Assembly (NCBI RefSeq): GCF_022682495.2
Contig: NC_071397.1
Location: forward strand, 26,365,427 to 26,429,426
Source: Desmodus rotundus
Lineage: Eukaryota; Chordata; Mammalia; Chiroptera; Phyllostomidae
Direction: 5' to 3'
DNA length: 64,000 bases
Positions 48,054 to 60,537 of this stretch are shown here, piece by piece. The notes under the pieces were generated by a model. It worked only from the letters and a program-made list of their open reading frames with translations. It had not been told where the DNA came from and searched no databases. The stretch's first letter is position 1. The number at the start of each line of letters is the position of its first letter. Position numbers and translations under genes: made by a program.

Positions 48054-49648
48054 ACAAGGACATTGTGATCCAACAGAAATCTAAAGTCTGCCCCATGTTC
48101 CCTTATTTGTATCTTTCTTTTGATGGAATCTATTTCTCTTGAAGTTATCTCCCAAAACTCTAGACTTAGAATATTGTTGACTTCAAAATTTCCCTCAAAG
48201 TACTTACTCAAAACACCCATCTATCTCCCTTTCTTCTCTTCTTCCTTGCTTCATTTTTCATTGCAATTCATAAGGATAAGTAAGGTGAATGAACACACTA
48301 GATGTGTTTAAGGAATACTGAAATTCATAATAGTAATATCATGTTGAAAAGTCTTTTTGTTAGGGTACTAGTTCTATAAAACTAACTCCTTGTTTTGATT
48401 TGTTAAAGCTTAAAGATAAAATTTTGTTTAAAACACTGCAGATTTTTTTTAAGGGACGGTCATGCTTTTGTATATGTTCCTAACAATTTATTTTTAGCTT
48501 TATGAGACTGTAATTTCACAGAGTTTTGCAATTCCATAAGGTATTCCTGCTTCCTATATTTTGCCTTTGTATTAATTGTTCTGATGACAGACTTCTAAAA
48601 AATTCATAGTTAGTTATTTCTTTAGTGCCCATACTCAATTTCTGAAGATGAAAAAGAGTTTTTCCAGGAAAATCTGGCATCTAGTACTACTCACAAATTT
48701 TTTACAGCAGTTCTTTCTCTCTATAATGATATGATTTTAGTTGTGTTTTTAGGGTTATACCTAGTTTAAATACATAAAATTTTATTTTGAAATGTATACT
48801 TTAAGGTATCTTTAAACAAATTTACACATTCAATGTGATTTAAATTTCTCAATTTTTTTTTCTTACATAAAAATATGCTCTTGTTTGGAATCAGGAATTT
48901 GTATTCTTGTATAATTGAACTCCATTTTCTCTACTAAAAATTATTTATTTAGTTTAGTTTTCTTCACCTGGAAATGAATAAAATTAAGAATCCCAATATG
49001 TTAACATTCAATGTGATTATATTCCTAAATAGTACTCTCCTCCATCATATTTAACATATACCAATATACAAACTCAGTTACAGTTTTGCCATGTCTCTAT
49101 AAAATGCAATACCAAAGATATCTGGAATGAATAAATTCTGGTCTATGCCAGTTAATATTATGAAATCAGCACATACCTACATAAAAACACAAAAACTTGT
49201 CCACTATACTGCATGTATTGATATAAAAATATATCCTTTCTATAGAGCTATAACTTTACCATTAGGCAGACCAAAACAAAGTTTTATAAAATGCAAAGAA
49301 ATCATAGGAAATTAGAATGTACTATTTGGGTTTGTGTTAGTGCCATGAATACTAGCAGCTCTATTAAGTATGTCTGGAGAAAAGAGAATGGCTTCGTCCT
49401 CATAGCTTGCATGATTAAAGGAATGTGGAATAATAAAAGTGTATTTCATTCTCTCACAAATGTTAAGAGATACATTACGGGACAGCCTTTTTTGATGTAT
49501 TTGAAGAGTCACTTGAATAACTACCCTATCAAGTTTTCATTTGTCCTTTTTCATGCTGCCTACTTTAGGCTTTCGCTGCCTTCATTCAAACTGATGGCCA
49601 CTTAGAATTCCTCGTGTGTAGCAGGGTTGGGATAGATCCATTACTAGA
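48054..49648. other. Unique AT-rich DNA
   Basis: About 1.6 kb with no recognised gene or repeat; the 104-codon frame at 49291-49605 has no domain. Confidence 0.5.
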
Positions 49649-49795
49649 ATTTGAATTGTTTGGACTGAGCTGTACTTTCAGTTCTACCACTAATAACTAT
49701 GTGATTTGGAGCCAGTCAGGACATCATTCTAGGCTCGGGTTTCTTATTTTGTAAAACTTAGAACGTTAGAAAATGACACTTTTAGTCTTTAAACT
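49649..49795 (+). mobile_element. MIR SINE fragment
   Basis: 'agttctaccactaataact', 'atgtgatttggagccagtca' and 'gctcgggtttcttattttg' follow the MIR core order. Diverged. Confidence 0.6.
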
Positions 49796-51765
49796 CTGTT
49801 TTAACTCCTGAGCGTAGTGTGTTAGTGGCAACTCTGCTGTCTCGCAGCAGTCTTCTCAGTTTTTAACGTTTACGACTTACCCTCTTCAGACCCCAGTGTT
49901 AAGCGTTAAGCCTTTCTTTCCCTTGGTTTTAATTTTTGTTCCATGCCAGAAATTTCTGAAGCCTGATTTACCTCATTATAATTAAATAAATTAGTTTGGT
50001 TCTCAAGGTGAATTTTAGAAGTACTAGACTATAACATGTATTTATGATTAGCCAACCTCTATTGCAAGGTCAATATTTATAAACTGGAATAAATCACTAA
50101 TCTTCAGTTTTATAATAATCAAATGCACACTAGCTTGGTATACTCCATAGGTACACATCATCTGAATCCACAGTGGATACTCCTTTGCCCCAGGTTGAAG
50201 CTTCTCTACACATTTACTCTTACAATCTAATGAAAGTGTAATTCAGTTTTACAGCGCAGGGAGCTACCGTAATATTTTTGGGTAACTACTAATTAATAAG
50301 TGGACACATTAGCTATGTACAAGTAAATATATGAGTTTTGATGAAATTTTGTTGATGATTAAAAAATCATACTTAATAGGGCCTAGTATTTAATACCGAG
50401 AGAGTATTTTCTTCAATTTTTCATTGTGATTGCAGGCACTCAAATTGAGAAGCACAATATGCAGACATATTGATCTCTCCACATCCCTCAAGCTATTCTG
50501 CTCTAGTTTCCAACTTATTAGAAATGTAAGAGGATCAGCCATTTGCCAGGAGGAGAGTGGTTCTATAGCTAAGAAATTTGAATAATGGGCATTGGAGAAA
50601 GGAAAAATATAACTCCTCAGTTAGAATATTTATCTGTAACAGTAAAATCGCTGACCACAGCTAGCCCTTGACTGCTAGATAAGGAACTATTTGTTTTCAG
50701 CCTAGATTGATAAGGTTGCTGGTCGTTCTATGCACCACTCTCTCATAGTAAAGGAGACAGACTCTTGAGAAACAATACATTTATTGGCGCCATTATCTTT
50801 GACTTCTGGTCCATTTCTAAGTTGGACGTTTCAGTGAGTTCTGCAACCACTATTTTCAAGATAGCAAATGAAAATCTTAAAAGCATTGTGGAAATACTCC
50901 CACAAAGTATTTCATGTGGAAATGTATGCCAAAATGGAGAATAAATTCTGGAAGCAAGAGTTTTAACATGACATAATTTATTCAAAGACATTTTATCACT
51001 ATAGCTGGGAAGACCTCTATAGTTAGACGCATCCTACATATGTTCCTGATGAACGAAGTAGACAGAATCATGTTATGACTATTAGTGGTTAGTTTGTCTT
51101 TTTCTTTAAAGCAGCTAATTATGTTCCATTTAAACCAATGAACGTATTTTTACATGTGGCCCTTTTTTTGCCATGGAGACTCAAGATTCTGACTACAGGG
51201 CAATAAGCATTGAGTAGAACTGACTCTCGGAGTTGGCAATGGATACAAAATACCTCCACATTGATCACAGTTACCAAAGTGAGAGAGAAAGAAAGCAAAC
51301 TTTGGAAAAATGAAGAAGGTTTCATATTCAAGGTTTAGTCTATACATTACTGCTAAGATTATCCTGACCCACATGAACTGCCAAGGGCAGACTGAAATAT
51401 AAGTGATTACCACTTGTAGTACTTTTTATATTCCTATCTAGAAAAGAACATAGTTCTCAGCTTATAGCTAAATACCTACAAAAAGACAATATTAAAGAAG
51501 GCTGTGCTGCCTAAACTATCTTATTTCTCTTCTGTGTAAGGATACATGCAGAGTGGGTACCTATGTGCCTAAACAGGACATTTTATTCTCTATTTGTTCA
51601 CAGCACTTATTTTCTGATTTTGTTGAAATCACAAGAAAATGTAGAAAATGCACAAATGTGAAGGTCATTACACTGAGGTTTTGTCAGGTGATAAAACAAG
51701 AGGAAATTCAAAGATGACAGCCATGCAAAACATCTGGCATCCTGTCACCTGCACATTTTTATAAC
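49796..51765. other. Unique DNA
   Basis: About 2 kb without recognised genes or repeats; the minus frames at 50743-50991 and 51119-51413 show no family motif. Confidence 0.5.
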
Positions 51766-51890
51766 TACACTCCTGCACGTGCTTCTGGGAGACGGCCAGA
51801 TGGACATGGCGATTATGTGCCACACTGAGTGGCCGCGCTCGGAGGAGGACGTGTGCGTGCCGCCACTCGCAGCGTCTATGCACTTAGGGT
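51766..51890. other. CpG-dense patch with donor-like right edge
   Basis: I count eleven CpGs in about 110 bases, for example 'tggccgcgctcggaggagg' and 'gtgcgtgccgccactcgcag'. On the plus strand an ATG at 51802 opens a frame ('MDMAIMCHTEWPRSEEDV') that stays open to 'cacttagggtaagaaagg', a strong splice-donor match. 52200-52340 is also mildly CpG-enriched. It might be a small first exon or promoter remnant; no protein family is visible. Confidence 0.4.
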
Positions 51891-52499
51891 AAGAAAGGGC
51901 TGCAGAAAAGAGCCCAGAGTGAAGGTTGAAAAAACCCTATCTGGATAATTTTAGTCTTTCTTTTATTGATTGCTTGACACATTAATTAAATTACTAAATT
52001 TCCAAAATTTTATTTATATTTTTGTTAATTGTGTTGACACCTACCTGAAAATAACAGTAATTTGATTCCCTACTGACAACCTATTTCACGAGTACAATGA
52101 CTTTTAAACCAGGCACAGGAGTATAATATAAAAATTAAGTCCTTTCATAAAATTCTGAACATACCGATCCCCTTGGATTTCTTATTTTAATTTGAGAACC
52201 GGATTCCTGTGCGACAACGGAGATGCTAGTCCCACACACAGTAGCTCCCCTCCCGACTGCAGTGTCACCTTATTTCTCGGTACATGTCCGTTTGTCTTCT
52301 CAGCAGTTAGCGAGTGCCAACAGCTGCTTCCAGGTACTTCGAGAACTTTTTACTATATTTAACACAAGTAGCTTACTTGCACTGACGTTTTAAAACAAAT
52401 TAATTGGGAAATATAACCCTTAACAGGAGCTGGAAAGTAATTAATGACTTAAATTTATTAAATATCTGCATATATTCCTAAAGTAAAAGAGAAGACATT
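51891..52499. other. Unique DNA, mildly CpG-enriched at 52200-52340
   Basis: No gene recognised. About seven CpGs in 140 bases around 'ctgtgcgacaacggagatg' and 'gttagcgagtgcc' exceed the local background. Confidence 0.4.
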
Positions 52500-52645
52500 G
52501 TTATTTCCTAAGAACCTATTTTGGGCCTGACATCTTAAATACATTCTATAATTTTATAATTTAATCTTTGTAAAGGTGTTTAAGGGAGGTAATATTATTC
52601 TAACCTCACCACAGGGGAATTCAGCAATGAGAAAAAGAATGTGAA
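52500..52645 (-). mobile_element. MIR SINE fragment
   Basis: 'ttgggcctgacatctta', 'taatttaatctttgtaaa', 'aagggaggtaatattattc' and 'ggggaattcagcaatgag' follow the antisense MIR order ('gtgccaggcac', 'tttaatcctcacaa', 'gaggtaggtactattatta', 'gaggaaactgag'). Confidence 0.6.
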
Positions 52646-52654
52646 TGCAGACAG

Positions 52655-53166
52655 TCATTTTAAGGGTCCATTGATAGATGGATAAAAAAGATGCAGTATA
52701 TATGTACAATGGAATATTAGCAATGGAAAAAAAGAATGAAATCTTACCATTTGTGGCAACACGGATGGACCTAGAAGGTATTAAGCTAAGTGAAACAAGT
52801 CAGACAAAGAAAGACAAATATCATATGATTTCACTTACATGTGGAATCTAAAAAACAAACAAACAAAACAGAGATAAGCTCATAGATACAGAGAACAAAT
52901 TGCATTGCCAGAGGAAAGGAGGGTTGAGGGGATGGGGGGGAAAGGCAATGGGATTAAGAACTACAAATTTCCAGTTCTAAAACAGTCATGGGGTTATAAA
53001 GTCAACATCCACAGCATAGGGAATATAGTCAATAATATTATAATAATTATGTATGGTGTCCTATGGGTTCACTTCGCAAGTTACATAAATAATGATTTAC
53101 TATGTTGTACACCTGAACCTCATATAATATTGCATGCCAATTGAATTGAAATATTAAAAAAAAATT
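52655..53166 (+). mobile_element. Older L1 3' end (L1MA-like)
   Basis: ORF2-end text 'tccattgatagatggataaa', 'acaatggaatattagcaatg', 'atggacctagaaggtatta' and 'cacttacatgtggaatcta' runs into a 3' UTR with 'tatgttgtacacctgaacc' and an A run. It is 5'-truncated, and older than the bat-type L1s judging by its 3' UTR. The frame at 52905-53144 lies in the UTR. Confidence 0.88.
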
Positions 53167-54041
53167 AAGTAGCAAGATCAGTCCCTAAAACATAATTGAC
53201 AGATTCTATCCTATTCTATATTAATTTGTGATATATAAAACAAAGTGAGTGCAAAATGGCAGAAGCAAGATTAAGAGGATACTTTTAGTAAATAGCCTTA
53301 GATTCCTTGAGAGAGCAAGGTCCCTGTGGGAAGGAATGGTTCGAGACAATTTTATGGATGTGAAGAGCCTGACGGGGTAGAATAGTCAGAGTGGATATTT
53401 TTACTATGAAAAATGAGTTAAGATCTGGAGATTCACCTTTATTTAGTACTCAAGAGCTAACTCTTTCCAATTTTAACCTGGCAGTAAAAAGTTTGGAGTT
53501 TTCAGAAGAGAGGATCTAATTTCACGGTATTCTGTTTTTGGACTTCTGAATAAACCTCATCTTCTGAATGTAATGAAGGAGGGAGATTTGAGACCTATCT
53601 TCCAGAGTTTGTTTTTGAATAGCCTTGAGTAAATCAAATTCAGAGGTTTTGCCCTGCAGATATTCTGAAATTTGCTGGTAAAGTTAGAAGTTGTAAGATC
53701 GATGTTTGGAATAGGGGGAAAATGAAGGCAGAAATAGGTGAAATTAACTCTTTTAGTAACTAACATCAAACTTCATAACCATCTTTCCCCAGCTTGCTTC
53801 CTTAAACAACTATCTCCTTGTTGTTTAACTATAGGTATTCATTTTGATTCTGGGCAAAGGACATCTTATTTCCATCCAATTGTTTCTTAAAATAGACTTC
53901 TGCTTCTTTAACACACCAGGCAGCCTGGGAGCGCCAGGGCAGATGTTGTTGTTGTACAGGTTTAGCCTTATTTTATGTAGAAATCTGAAGATTTTTTGCC
54001 AGTACAGTAAGTCAGCAGCCTGGGGTCTAGCTGTCTGCCTC
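53167..54041. other. Unique DNA
   Basis: About 870 bp without recognised genes; overlapping opposite frames at 53825-54106 and 53844-54056 have no domain. Confidence 0.45.
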
Positions 54042-55113
54042 TGTGCACAAGAATAACACAGAAATAGTTGAGGAAGGAAAGAGGTCTTTATTAACAGGGT
54101 TCTCAATTAGAGGGAGCTGAGGTCTCCCCTGCTCCAAGTCATTTTGTTCTGCAAAACACAGAAATCCCCTTGTTCCCAGAAAGACTGAACTCCAAACCCA
54201 TGCCTAGAAGTTCTCCATCATTCCTAATCTATCTGTTTGGAGCCCAAGGTGGCTACACAAACAGGTTTCCATCCTAAGGTTCTCTCTTCCTGGGGTGGGC
54301 ACTTGTGGGCTTCAGTGTTGCCATTGCCTCCTGCAGTTTCTCTCTCTCCCTGGGCTGGGATACATTGCCAGGTTACTCCAGCAGGTCGTGCAAGGGGCTC
54401 CATCTGGAACCCCAGTGCCCAAAGGCGCTCATGCCCCTGGGGCCGAGGAACTTTCCAGGCCCGTGTGCAAGGAATCCAGGGCTTATGTGCTATGTAGCAC
54501 AGGGTTGCAGCACCCCACCAGCCCACCGTTGGTGAGGTGGACGTTCTCAGGCAGACCTGCTCCAGACTATGCTAGCAGTGCAAAGCAAGAGCCGTGATTG
54601 GGGTCACATCTCATGGGGTCCCACAAACGCTCTACCTCCAATTCTAACTGGGGGCCGGGAGCCAGGAGCCAGGAGGAAAGAAGGGTGCCCTTCTGCATGT
54701 GTTTTGTTTTAAACCCATAAGTGACAGAAAGTCCGACTTTTCAACCAATGAATGCTAATGTCCACCATGTTCAGAAGCCCCTGAGTGTCTTTCCTCCTCT
54801 TCTGGCTACCATTGTGTGGAAGAAGGCAGAGGTTTTGCAGGCGCACACAAGCCCATAAGCATGTTGGCTGAGGCATGACATTCAGCCTCCACAGCTCGAG
54901 AACAGCCTGTTTGCCAGCTCTGCTCCAAGCTGCATATCCTCTGGGACAATGCACTCTGGTTCGTGCAGTAGGCCCTGGGTGTAGGGAGGCTGTCCGGGGG
55001 CTTCCGTTGAGATTCCAATCTAGGTGGCCTCTGGCGCTTCCTGCAACACCTCCTCCCTTCAAGGGGAGAGATGCTGGCTCTGGTGCCACTTCCTGGAGAT
55101 GTGGCCCAACTCA
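54042..55113 (-). mobile_element. Putative ~1.07-kb solo LTR (ERV), GC-rich
   Basis: This GC-rich block stands out sharply from AT-rich flanks. On the minus strand it would begin 'tgagttgggccacatctcc' and end 'ttattcttgtgcaca'. AATAAA lies 45 bases before that end (plus-strand TTTATT at 54087-54092), the layout of R-U5. Flanking five bases, GCCTC left and CCCTC right, agree at four of five. There is no internal retroviral sequence. The alternative is a GC-rich transcript-derived or unique region. The cluster of overlapping 60-126-codon frames on both strands reflects high GC, not genes. Confidence 0.45.
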
Positions 55114-55343
55114 CCCTCTTATAATACCTTTCATTAATTTAAATTTCTTATGTGACTTTTTAATATAGCTAGGATATTTCTAAATATTTTTCTTTTTTTT
55201 ATTTCAGTCAAAGTCATAATGAAGAACTATGTAAAAAATGTGGTCCATATATACCCAACAAAGTGTGAGTAATGATTCTCATTTAATCATTTTTATTCCT
55301 AAATCCAAATGGCAATGAAGTAAAAGCATGTTCCATGAAAGTT
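55114..55343. other. Unique AT-rich spacer
   Basis: Short stretch between the putative LTR and the HAL1-like element; no feature recognised. Confidence 0.5.
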
Positions 55344-57287
55344 AAAAACTGAAAATATAGGCACTTCCAGACAAGATGGAGGCGCAGGTAGACAGACACA
55401 CTGTGCCTCCTCGCCCAACCAAAAGGACAACAATTTAAAAACAAGAAACAACCAGAACTGACAGAAAATCAAACTGTATGGAAGTCCGACAACCAAGGAG
55501 TTAAAGAAGAAACACACCCAGACCAGTAGGAGGGGCAGCCAGGCAGTGAGGACTCACGGTAAGGCTGCAGCTGGCGGACCCAGCAAGGTGGTGGATTGTG
55601 TAGTGGGGTGGGCAAAACTGCAGCTAGCCAGCAAGGCAGCAGGTGGTGGACCCAGTGACAGATGGAGCAACCCAGAGTTCCAGCGCAGGGAAATAAAACC
55701 TCAAACCTCTGACGGAAAACACCTGTGGGGGTTGAGGTGGCAGCAGGAGAAACTCCCAGCCTCACAGAAGAGTTCATTGGAGAGACCCACAGGGGCCTAG
55801 AGTGTGCACAGGCCCACCCACTTAGGAATCAGCACCAGAGGGGCCGAATTTGATTGTGGGTAGCAGAGGGAGTGACTGAAAACAGGCAGAGTGGAGCAAG
55901 CGCCATTACTCCCTATCAGACCCCTCCCCCACGGATTGTGTCACAGTGCAGTGACCAGCTTTACCCCACCCTGGTGAACACCTAAGGCTCTGCCCCTTTA
56001 CGTAACAGGCACGCCAAGACAAATAAAATGGCCCAAATGAAAGAACAGATCAAAGCTCCAGAAAAAATACAACTAAGCAATGAGGAGATAGCCAACCTAT
56101 CAGATGCACAGTTCAAAACACTGGTAATTAGGAAGCTCACAGAATTGGTTGAATTTGGTCACAAATTAGATGAAAAAATGAAGGCTATGCTAAGAGAAAC
56201 AAAGAAAAATGTACAGGGAACCAATAGTGATGGGAAGGAAACTGGGACTTAAATCAATGGTGTGGACCAAAAGGAAGAAAGAAACATCCAACCAGAAAAG
56301 AATGAAGAAATAAGAATTCAAAAAAAAATGAGGAGAGGCTTAGGAACCTCCAGGACGTCTTTAAACATTCCAACATCTGAATTATAGGGGTACCAGAAGG
56401 AGAAGAGGAAGAACAAAAAATTGAAAACCTATTTGAACAAATAATGAAGGAGAACTTCCCTAATCTGACAAAGGAAGTAGACTTCCAGGAAGTCCAGGAA
56501 GCCCAGAGTCCCAAAGAAGGTGGACCCAAGGAGGAACACACCAAGGCACATCATAATTACATTACCCAAGATGAAACAGAAGGAGAGAATCTTAGAAGCA
56601 ACAAGATAAAAGGACACAATTACCTACAAAGGAGTTCCCATAAGACTGTCAGCTGATTTCTCCAAAGAGACCTTACAGGCAAGAAGAGGCTGGAAAGAAG
56701 TATTCAAAGTCATGAAAGGCAAGGACCTACATCCAAGACTACTGTATCCAGCAAAGGTATCATTTACAATGGAAGGGCAGATAAAGTGATTCTCAGATAA
56801 GGCCAAGTTGAAGGAGTTCATCATCACCAAGCCCTTATTCTATGAAATGTTAAAGGGATTTATCTAAAAAAAGGAAGATAAAAAATATGAACAGTAAAAA
56901 TGACAGCAAACTCACAGTTATTAACAACCATACCTAAAACAAACAAAAAAAAAGCAAACTAAGCAAACAACTAGAATAGGAACAGAACCACAGAAATAGA
57001 GACCACATGGAGGGTTATCAATAGGGGAGTGGGAGGGGGAGAAGGGGGGAAAGGTAAAGAGAATGAGTAGCATAAATGGTATGTAGAAAATAGACAAGGG
57101 GAGGGTAAGAATAGTATAGGAAATGTAGAAGCCAAAGAACTTATATGTATGACCCATGGACATGAACTGAAGGTGGGGGGGGGAATGTGGGAGGGAGGGG
57201 GTATGCAGGATAGAGTGGAGTGAGGGGGGGAATGGGACAACTGTAATAGCATAATCAATAAAATATATTTAAAAAACTGAAAATATA
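55344..57287 (+). mobile_element. Complete half-L1 (HAL1-like) retrotransposon with perfect TSD
   Basis: AAAAACTGAAAATATA flanks the element at 55344-55359 and 57272-57287, a perfect 16-bp duplication. The left copy follows TT, so the nick fits the L1 endonuclease TT/AAAA preference. Within 55360-57271 (1912 bp) there is a 5' UTR starting 'ggcacttccagacaagatgg', an L1 ORF1 relic (56028-56867), then directly a 3' UTR with a G-rich tract (57171-57235) and AATAAA at 57257-57262. There is no ORF2. ORF1 plus 3' UTR without ORF2 is the defining plan of HAL1 elements, which depend on L1 for mobility. The start appears intact, so the copy is full length. Confidence 0.9.
56028..56867 (+). pseudogene. 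Degenerate L1-type ORF1 of the HAL1-like element
   Basis: The ATG at 56028 opens 'MAQMKEQIKAPEKIQLSNEE' and continues through a helical, Lys/Glu-rich coiled-coil part to a premature TAA at 56250. A nine-A run at 56320-56328 marks a frameshift. The middle reappears in another frame with 'MKENFPNLTKEVDFQEVQEA' (56444 on). The RRM/C-terminal part reads 'LSADFSKETLQARRGWKEVF' and 'KGKDLHPRLLYPAK' around 56651-56755. The original stop is at 56865-56867, so the ancestor was about 280 codons. L1 ORF1p is an RNA-binding trimeric chaperone; this copy cannot make one. Confidence 0.88.
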
Positions 57288-58344
57288 AAGGGAAATTTTA
57301 TATATTGTATTCACATACTTTTGCTTTATTGGTTCAATAACTATTTTCTCAATGAGATATAAAGTTCTGAGAGGCTATATATTATGCCTGCTTTATTCAA
57401 CCCTATACCAAGGATCTGGCAGTATTTCAGCCTTCTTGTAGGCATTCCATTTTTACTGAATGATGGAAATAAGCCTCATTTCCAAAGATGACAAAGAATA
57501 ATCCTCACTAATATGAGTTTTTCTTTGTTTTCCAGTTAAAAAAAAAGATAAGATAGTAACATCATTGAGTTTGTCAGAATATTATGTATCAACACACATC
57601 TTAGGGAAACTACCTAATATTATAATTGTTTTCATAGGAAAACAGGTCCTATTGTACACTTTCCATTCTTTGTCTCACCTTTAATTAAACATCCATAGGG
57701 CACTCATAAATATTGCCTCATCCAGTAAGTAGACACGTCCATGGTCTGTACTCTGGCTCCCCATTTTCTCTTATTTACTGTGTTTTTCAAAATCTTTCAG
57801 CCCAAGCCATCAAGCATACAATGGTCAGTGAAGTGCACAATTCCAGTCTACTGTGAATGATAGAAATTCTTTATAAGAACTGTTTACAAAGGTAATTTGC
57901 CTCTCTGTTGAGTTTCCTCAGTTTTTTTTTAAAAGCCTCAAAGTTTTGAAAAATCTTTAGCAAATAAAAATCATTCTTCATTCTCTCTATTGTTGTCTAT
58001 TCCTGCACTTTATCTGGGGCCTTATGATTTTTAAAAAATATTTTATGGTATATAAATTTTCATTGGATTTAGCACCCTATGGTATAACTAGAATAATGTT
58101 TTATTTTCCTAGATGGGGTAGCTTCAAGAATGAAATAAGTCATCATAATAAGCAGGGAAAATAGGCATAAACTAGCAGTATTCTGGCCTAAATTAATATA
58201 GTCCATGCTATATTAATATCTTAATGGATAATTTGCCATAATCTAGTTTATGATTATCTATGTCTTCAAGAATCTCAAATTTACCATAATTTTCTTCTTT
58301 TGTTCTTGTATATACCATGAATACATACTGGATATTTATTACAT
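57288..58344. other. Unique AT-rich DNA
   Basis: About 1 kb, no gene or repeat recognised. Confidence 0.5.
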
Positions 58345-58445
58345 TTTGCTGCAATAAACATTTGTTAACTCTGTACTATGGGAGAGACTTTACATCTTCA
58401 ACATCATTTTCTGTGTTGGGAAATACAAAGAAAATTGAGATATAG
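58345..58445 (-). mobile_element. L2-like LINE fragment
   Basis: 'tgcaataaacatttgttaac', 'tgtactatgggagagac' and 'tgttgggaaatacaaag' fit antisense L2 ('aataaacatttgttgaatg', 'tactatgtgccagg', 'ctggggatacaaag'). Confidence 0.5.
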
Positions 58446-60154
58446 TTATCTACAAAGAGCCATTTAAAATAGACAAGTGTGAAAAACCTACCATCAATAT
58501 GAGATTGTGTTGTAAATAAATAGATAAAAAGTGCTCAGGGGAAAGACTTGAAAAAAGAAAAGTATTTGAATTGGTCTTGAAGAATGGGTAAGATTCTGAT
58601 GGAATAAAATATACATAATAATAAATCAACGAAAAGAAAACGTGGAAATAACAGACAACACAAACAACAAAACAAAAGCTACATGTGCAGACATATAATA
58701 TTAATCATTAGCTCTCCCTTTATTTCAATTACAAAATTGTAGTTTAAGAATTGTCTCACTTGTTTCAAGTTCATGTTCAGATTCAGCAAGTGTAGGATTG
58801 ACCTTTGGCCTGTGTAAGAGTGTAGAACCCACTGGATTGTAATACACGCCACCACACTTTTTTTTTTTCCTTTGCAGCCTCATTTACTTTGGGATGAGTA
58901 ATTTTTCAAGAAGTACAATTTATCCTAATTCAATTTATTCTGAATCATGAACCTGATACTTTTTTTCATTTTGATACTACCCATTCAATACACTTTCATA
59001 ATATGAGACATGATGCATAAAAAGGAGAAGCGGTAATGCACATGAACACAACAAATGAAATATGCTATGTAAAAAGAGACCAAAAGGGATACTTTCTTTG
59101 CGTTTTCACATTAAAAAATCCATTATATGCAATAGAAACATTATCAATTTTTTAACCTGTGCACTTAATTTGTGTTTCTCCAAGTAGTGAATATATTTCT
59201 AAGATCCCTAGAGTTGTTTCTCTAAAACAAAGCATGATTTATAGCCACTGTGATTATTTGTACCAATTTGCCAACTGGAGATAACTTATTTTTTCTGTTA
59301 AGGAATAGTGCTGACTGCAAGGTTGTGCATATTTTAGATTCTTTCAATTCCTGGAAAAATATCAGAAGTTGTAATCAGGATATAACATTTTTAGGGCCTA
59401 ATGTATTATTTTTGTGCTTCATCTTCAAATAGTTTTCAGAGGTTTTTGAGCATCGTCTGCTCTTTGTGTTTAGAAAAATTAGATTAATTTAGATAAAATC
59501 ATGTAGAATGTCTGCCCCTCAATGACAACTTAACCTTTGACAACAATTTTATAATAATTTAAACAATAATCCCTTACAATGCTCAAGGCTTTACATTTCT
59601 ACATTTCTACAAACATCTGTTCTGTTTTAGAGGCAGAGCTTAAATTCAAATGGTAATCTACTAATGATAAAGAAACAAATTGAAATAGTACCTCCATTCT
59701 TTAAAAAAAATGCTTCAGTAACAAAATCTGGATTATAAATTGAATTAATTATAACTTGATCAAAGGTGGTAATATATGTCTGGCCCTTTGAAATAAAAAT
59801 GAAAACACTGGAAATTCAAATATAGCCGATTCCAATAATTAGCTGCAGAATGTTAGTTGCTGTCATCATTGGATAAACTAATTTTGGGTTGTTTTTTAGT
59901 TTGTTGCTACAGATGTAGTTTCTTTACAGCATAATTCTCTGTGGTTGTTTTTTATTACTTAAAAGGGTCTCTCTCTTCATGGCCTACCAAGCATTCTTCT
60001 CTCCCCATTCCATCCAGCTTAGGAATTTTAACTTGCAGTTTCTGGAAGAGTGTTATCTATGAATTTTATGTTTGTTTTGATGATTTTATTTTAAAGAGCA
60101 TATAGTGTTTTTGCTTCACAGCCTTTACTGAATCCCAGATTATACTGTACTCTA
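58446..60154. other. Unique AT-rich DNA
   Basis: About 1.7 kb, no gene recognised. A faint antisense MIR-like phrase lies near 59620-59655, not called. Confidence 0.5.
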
Positions 60155-60537
60155 TTTGTCTACCCTAATTGCCTTACTAGAATACCATAGACTGGGTGAC
60201 TTATATAGAAATTTATCTTCTCACAGTTCTGGAAACTGAAAGTCTTGAGATCATGCGGCCAGCTTGGTCCAGCTCTGTTGCGAATTCTCTTTCTGGGTTG
60301 CAGATGACTGCCTTATTGCTGTGTCTACATGGTGGAAGTGGGGAGGGATATATTGTGAGAAAGTGAGCTCTCCGGTATCTCTTATAAGGGCATTTATCCT
60401 ATCATGGGGGTCTCAGCCTCCTACATTTACCTAAACCCAATTACCTCCAAAGGTCCTACATCCAAAGACTATCACATTGTGGGGTACAGCTTGAACATAC
60501 GAATTTTGAGGGTTACAGTTCAGTCCATAGCAATACC
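60155..60537 (-). mobile_element. MaLR (MST-like) LTR
   Basis: The antisense LTR is easily read: 'taccatagactgggtgactt', 'tatcttctcacagttctgg', 'gctgtgtctacatggtgga', 'tctcttataagggcattt', 'cccaattacctccaaagg' and 'gggttacagttcagtccata'. It is close to full length, with no internal part. Confidence 0.9.

Noticed and set aside
54224..55168. Cluster of eight overlapping frames of 76-126 codons on both strands
   Set aside because: High GC lowers stop frequency; frames overlap on both strands, show no domain and share no consistent start. Better explained by a GC-rich LTR-like block.
56254..57258. Minus-strand frames up to 96 codons
   Set aside because: They are the complement of HAL1 ORF1 and the G-rich 3' UTR (Pro/Ser-rich antisense).
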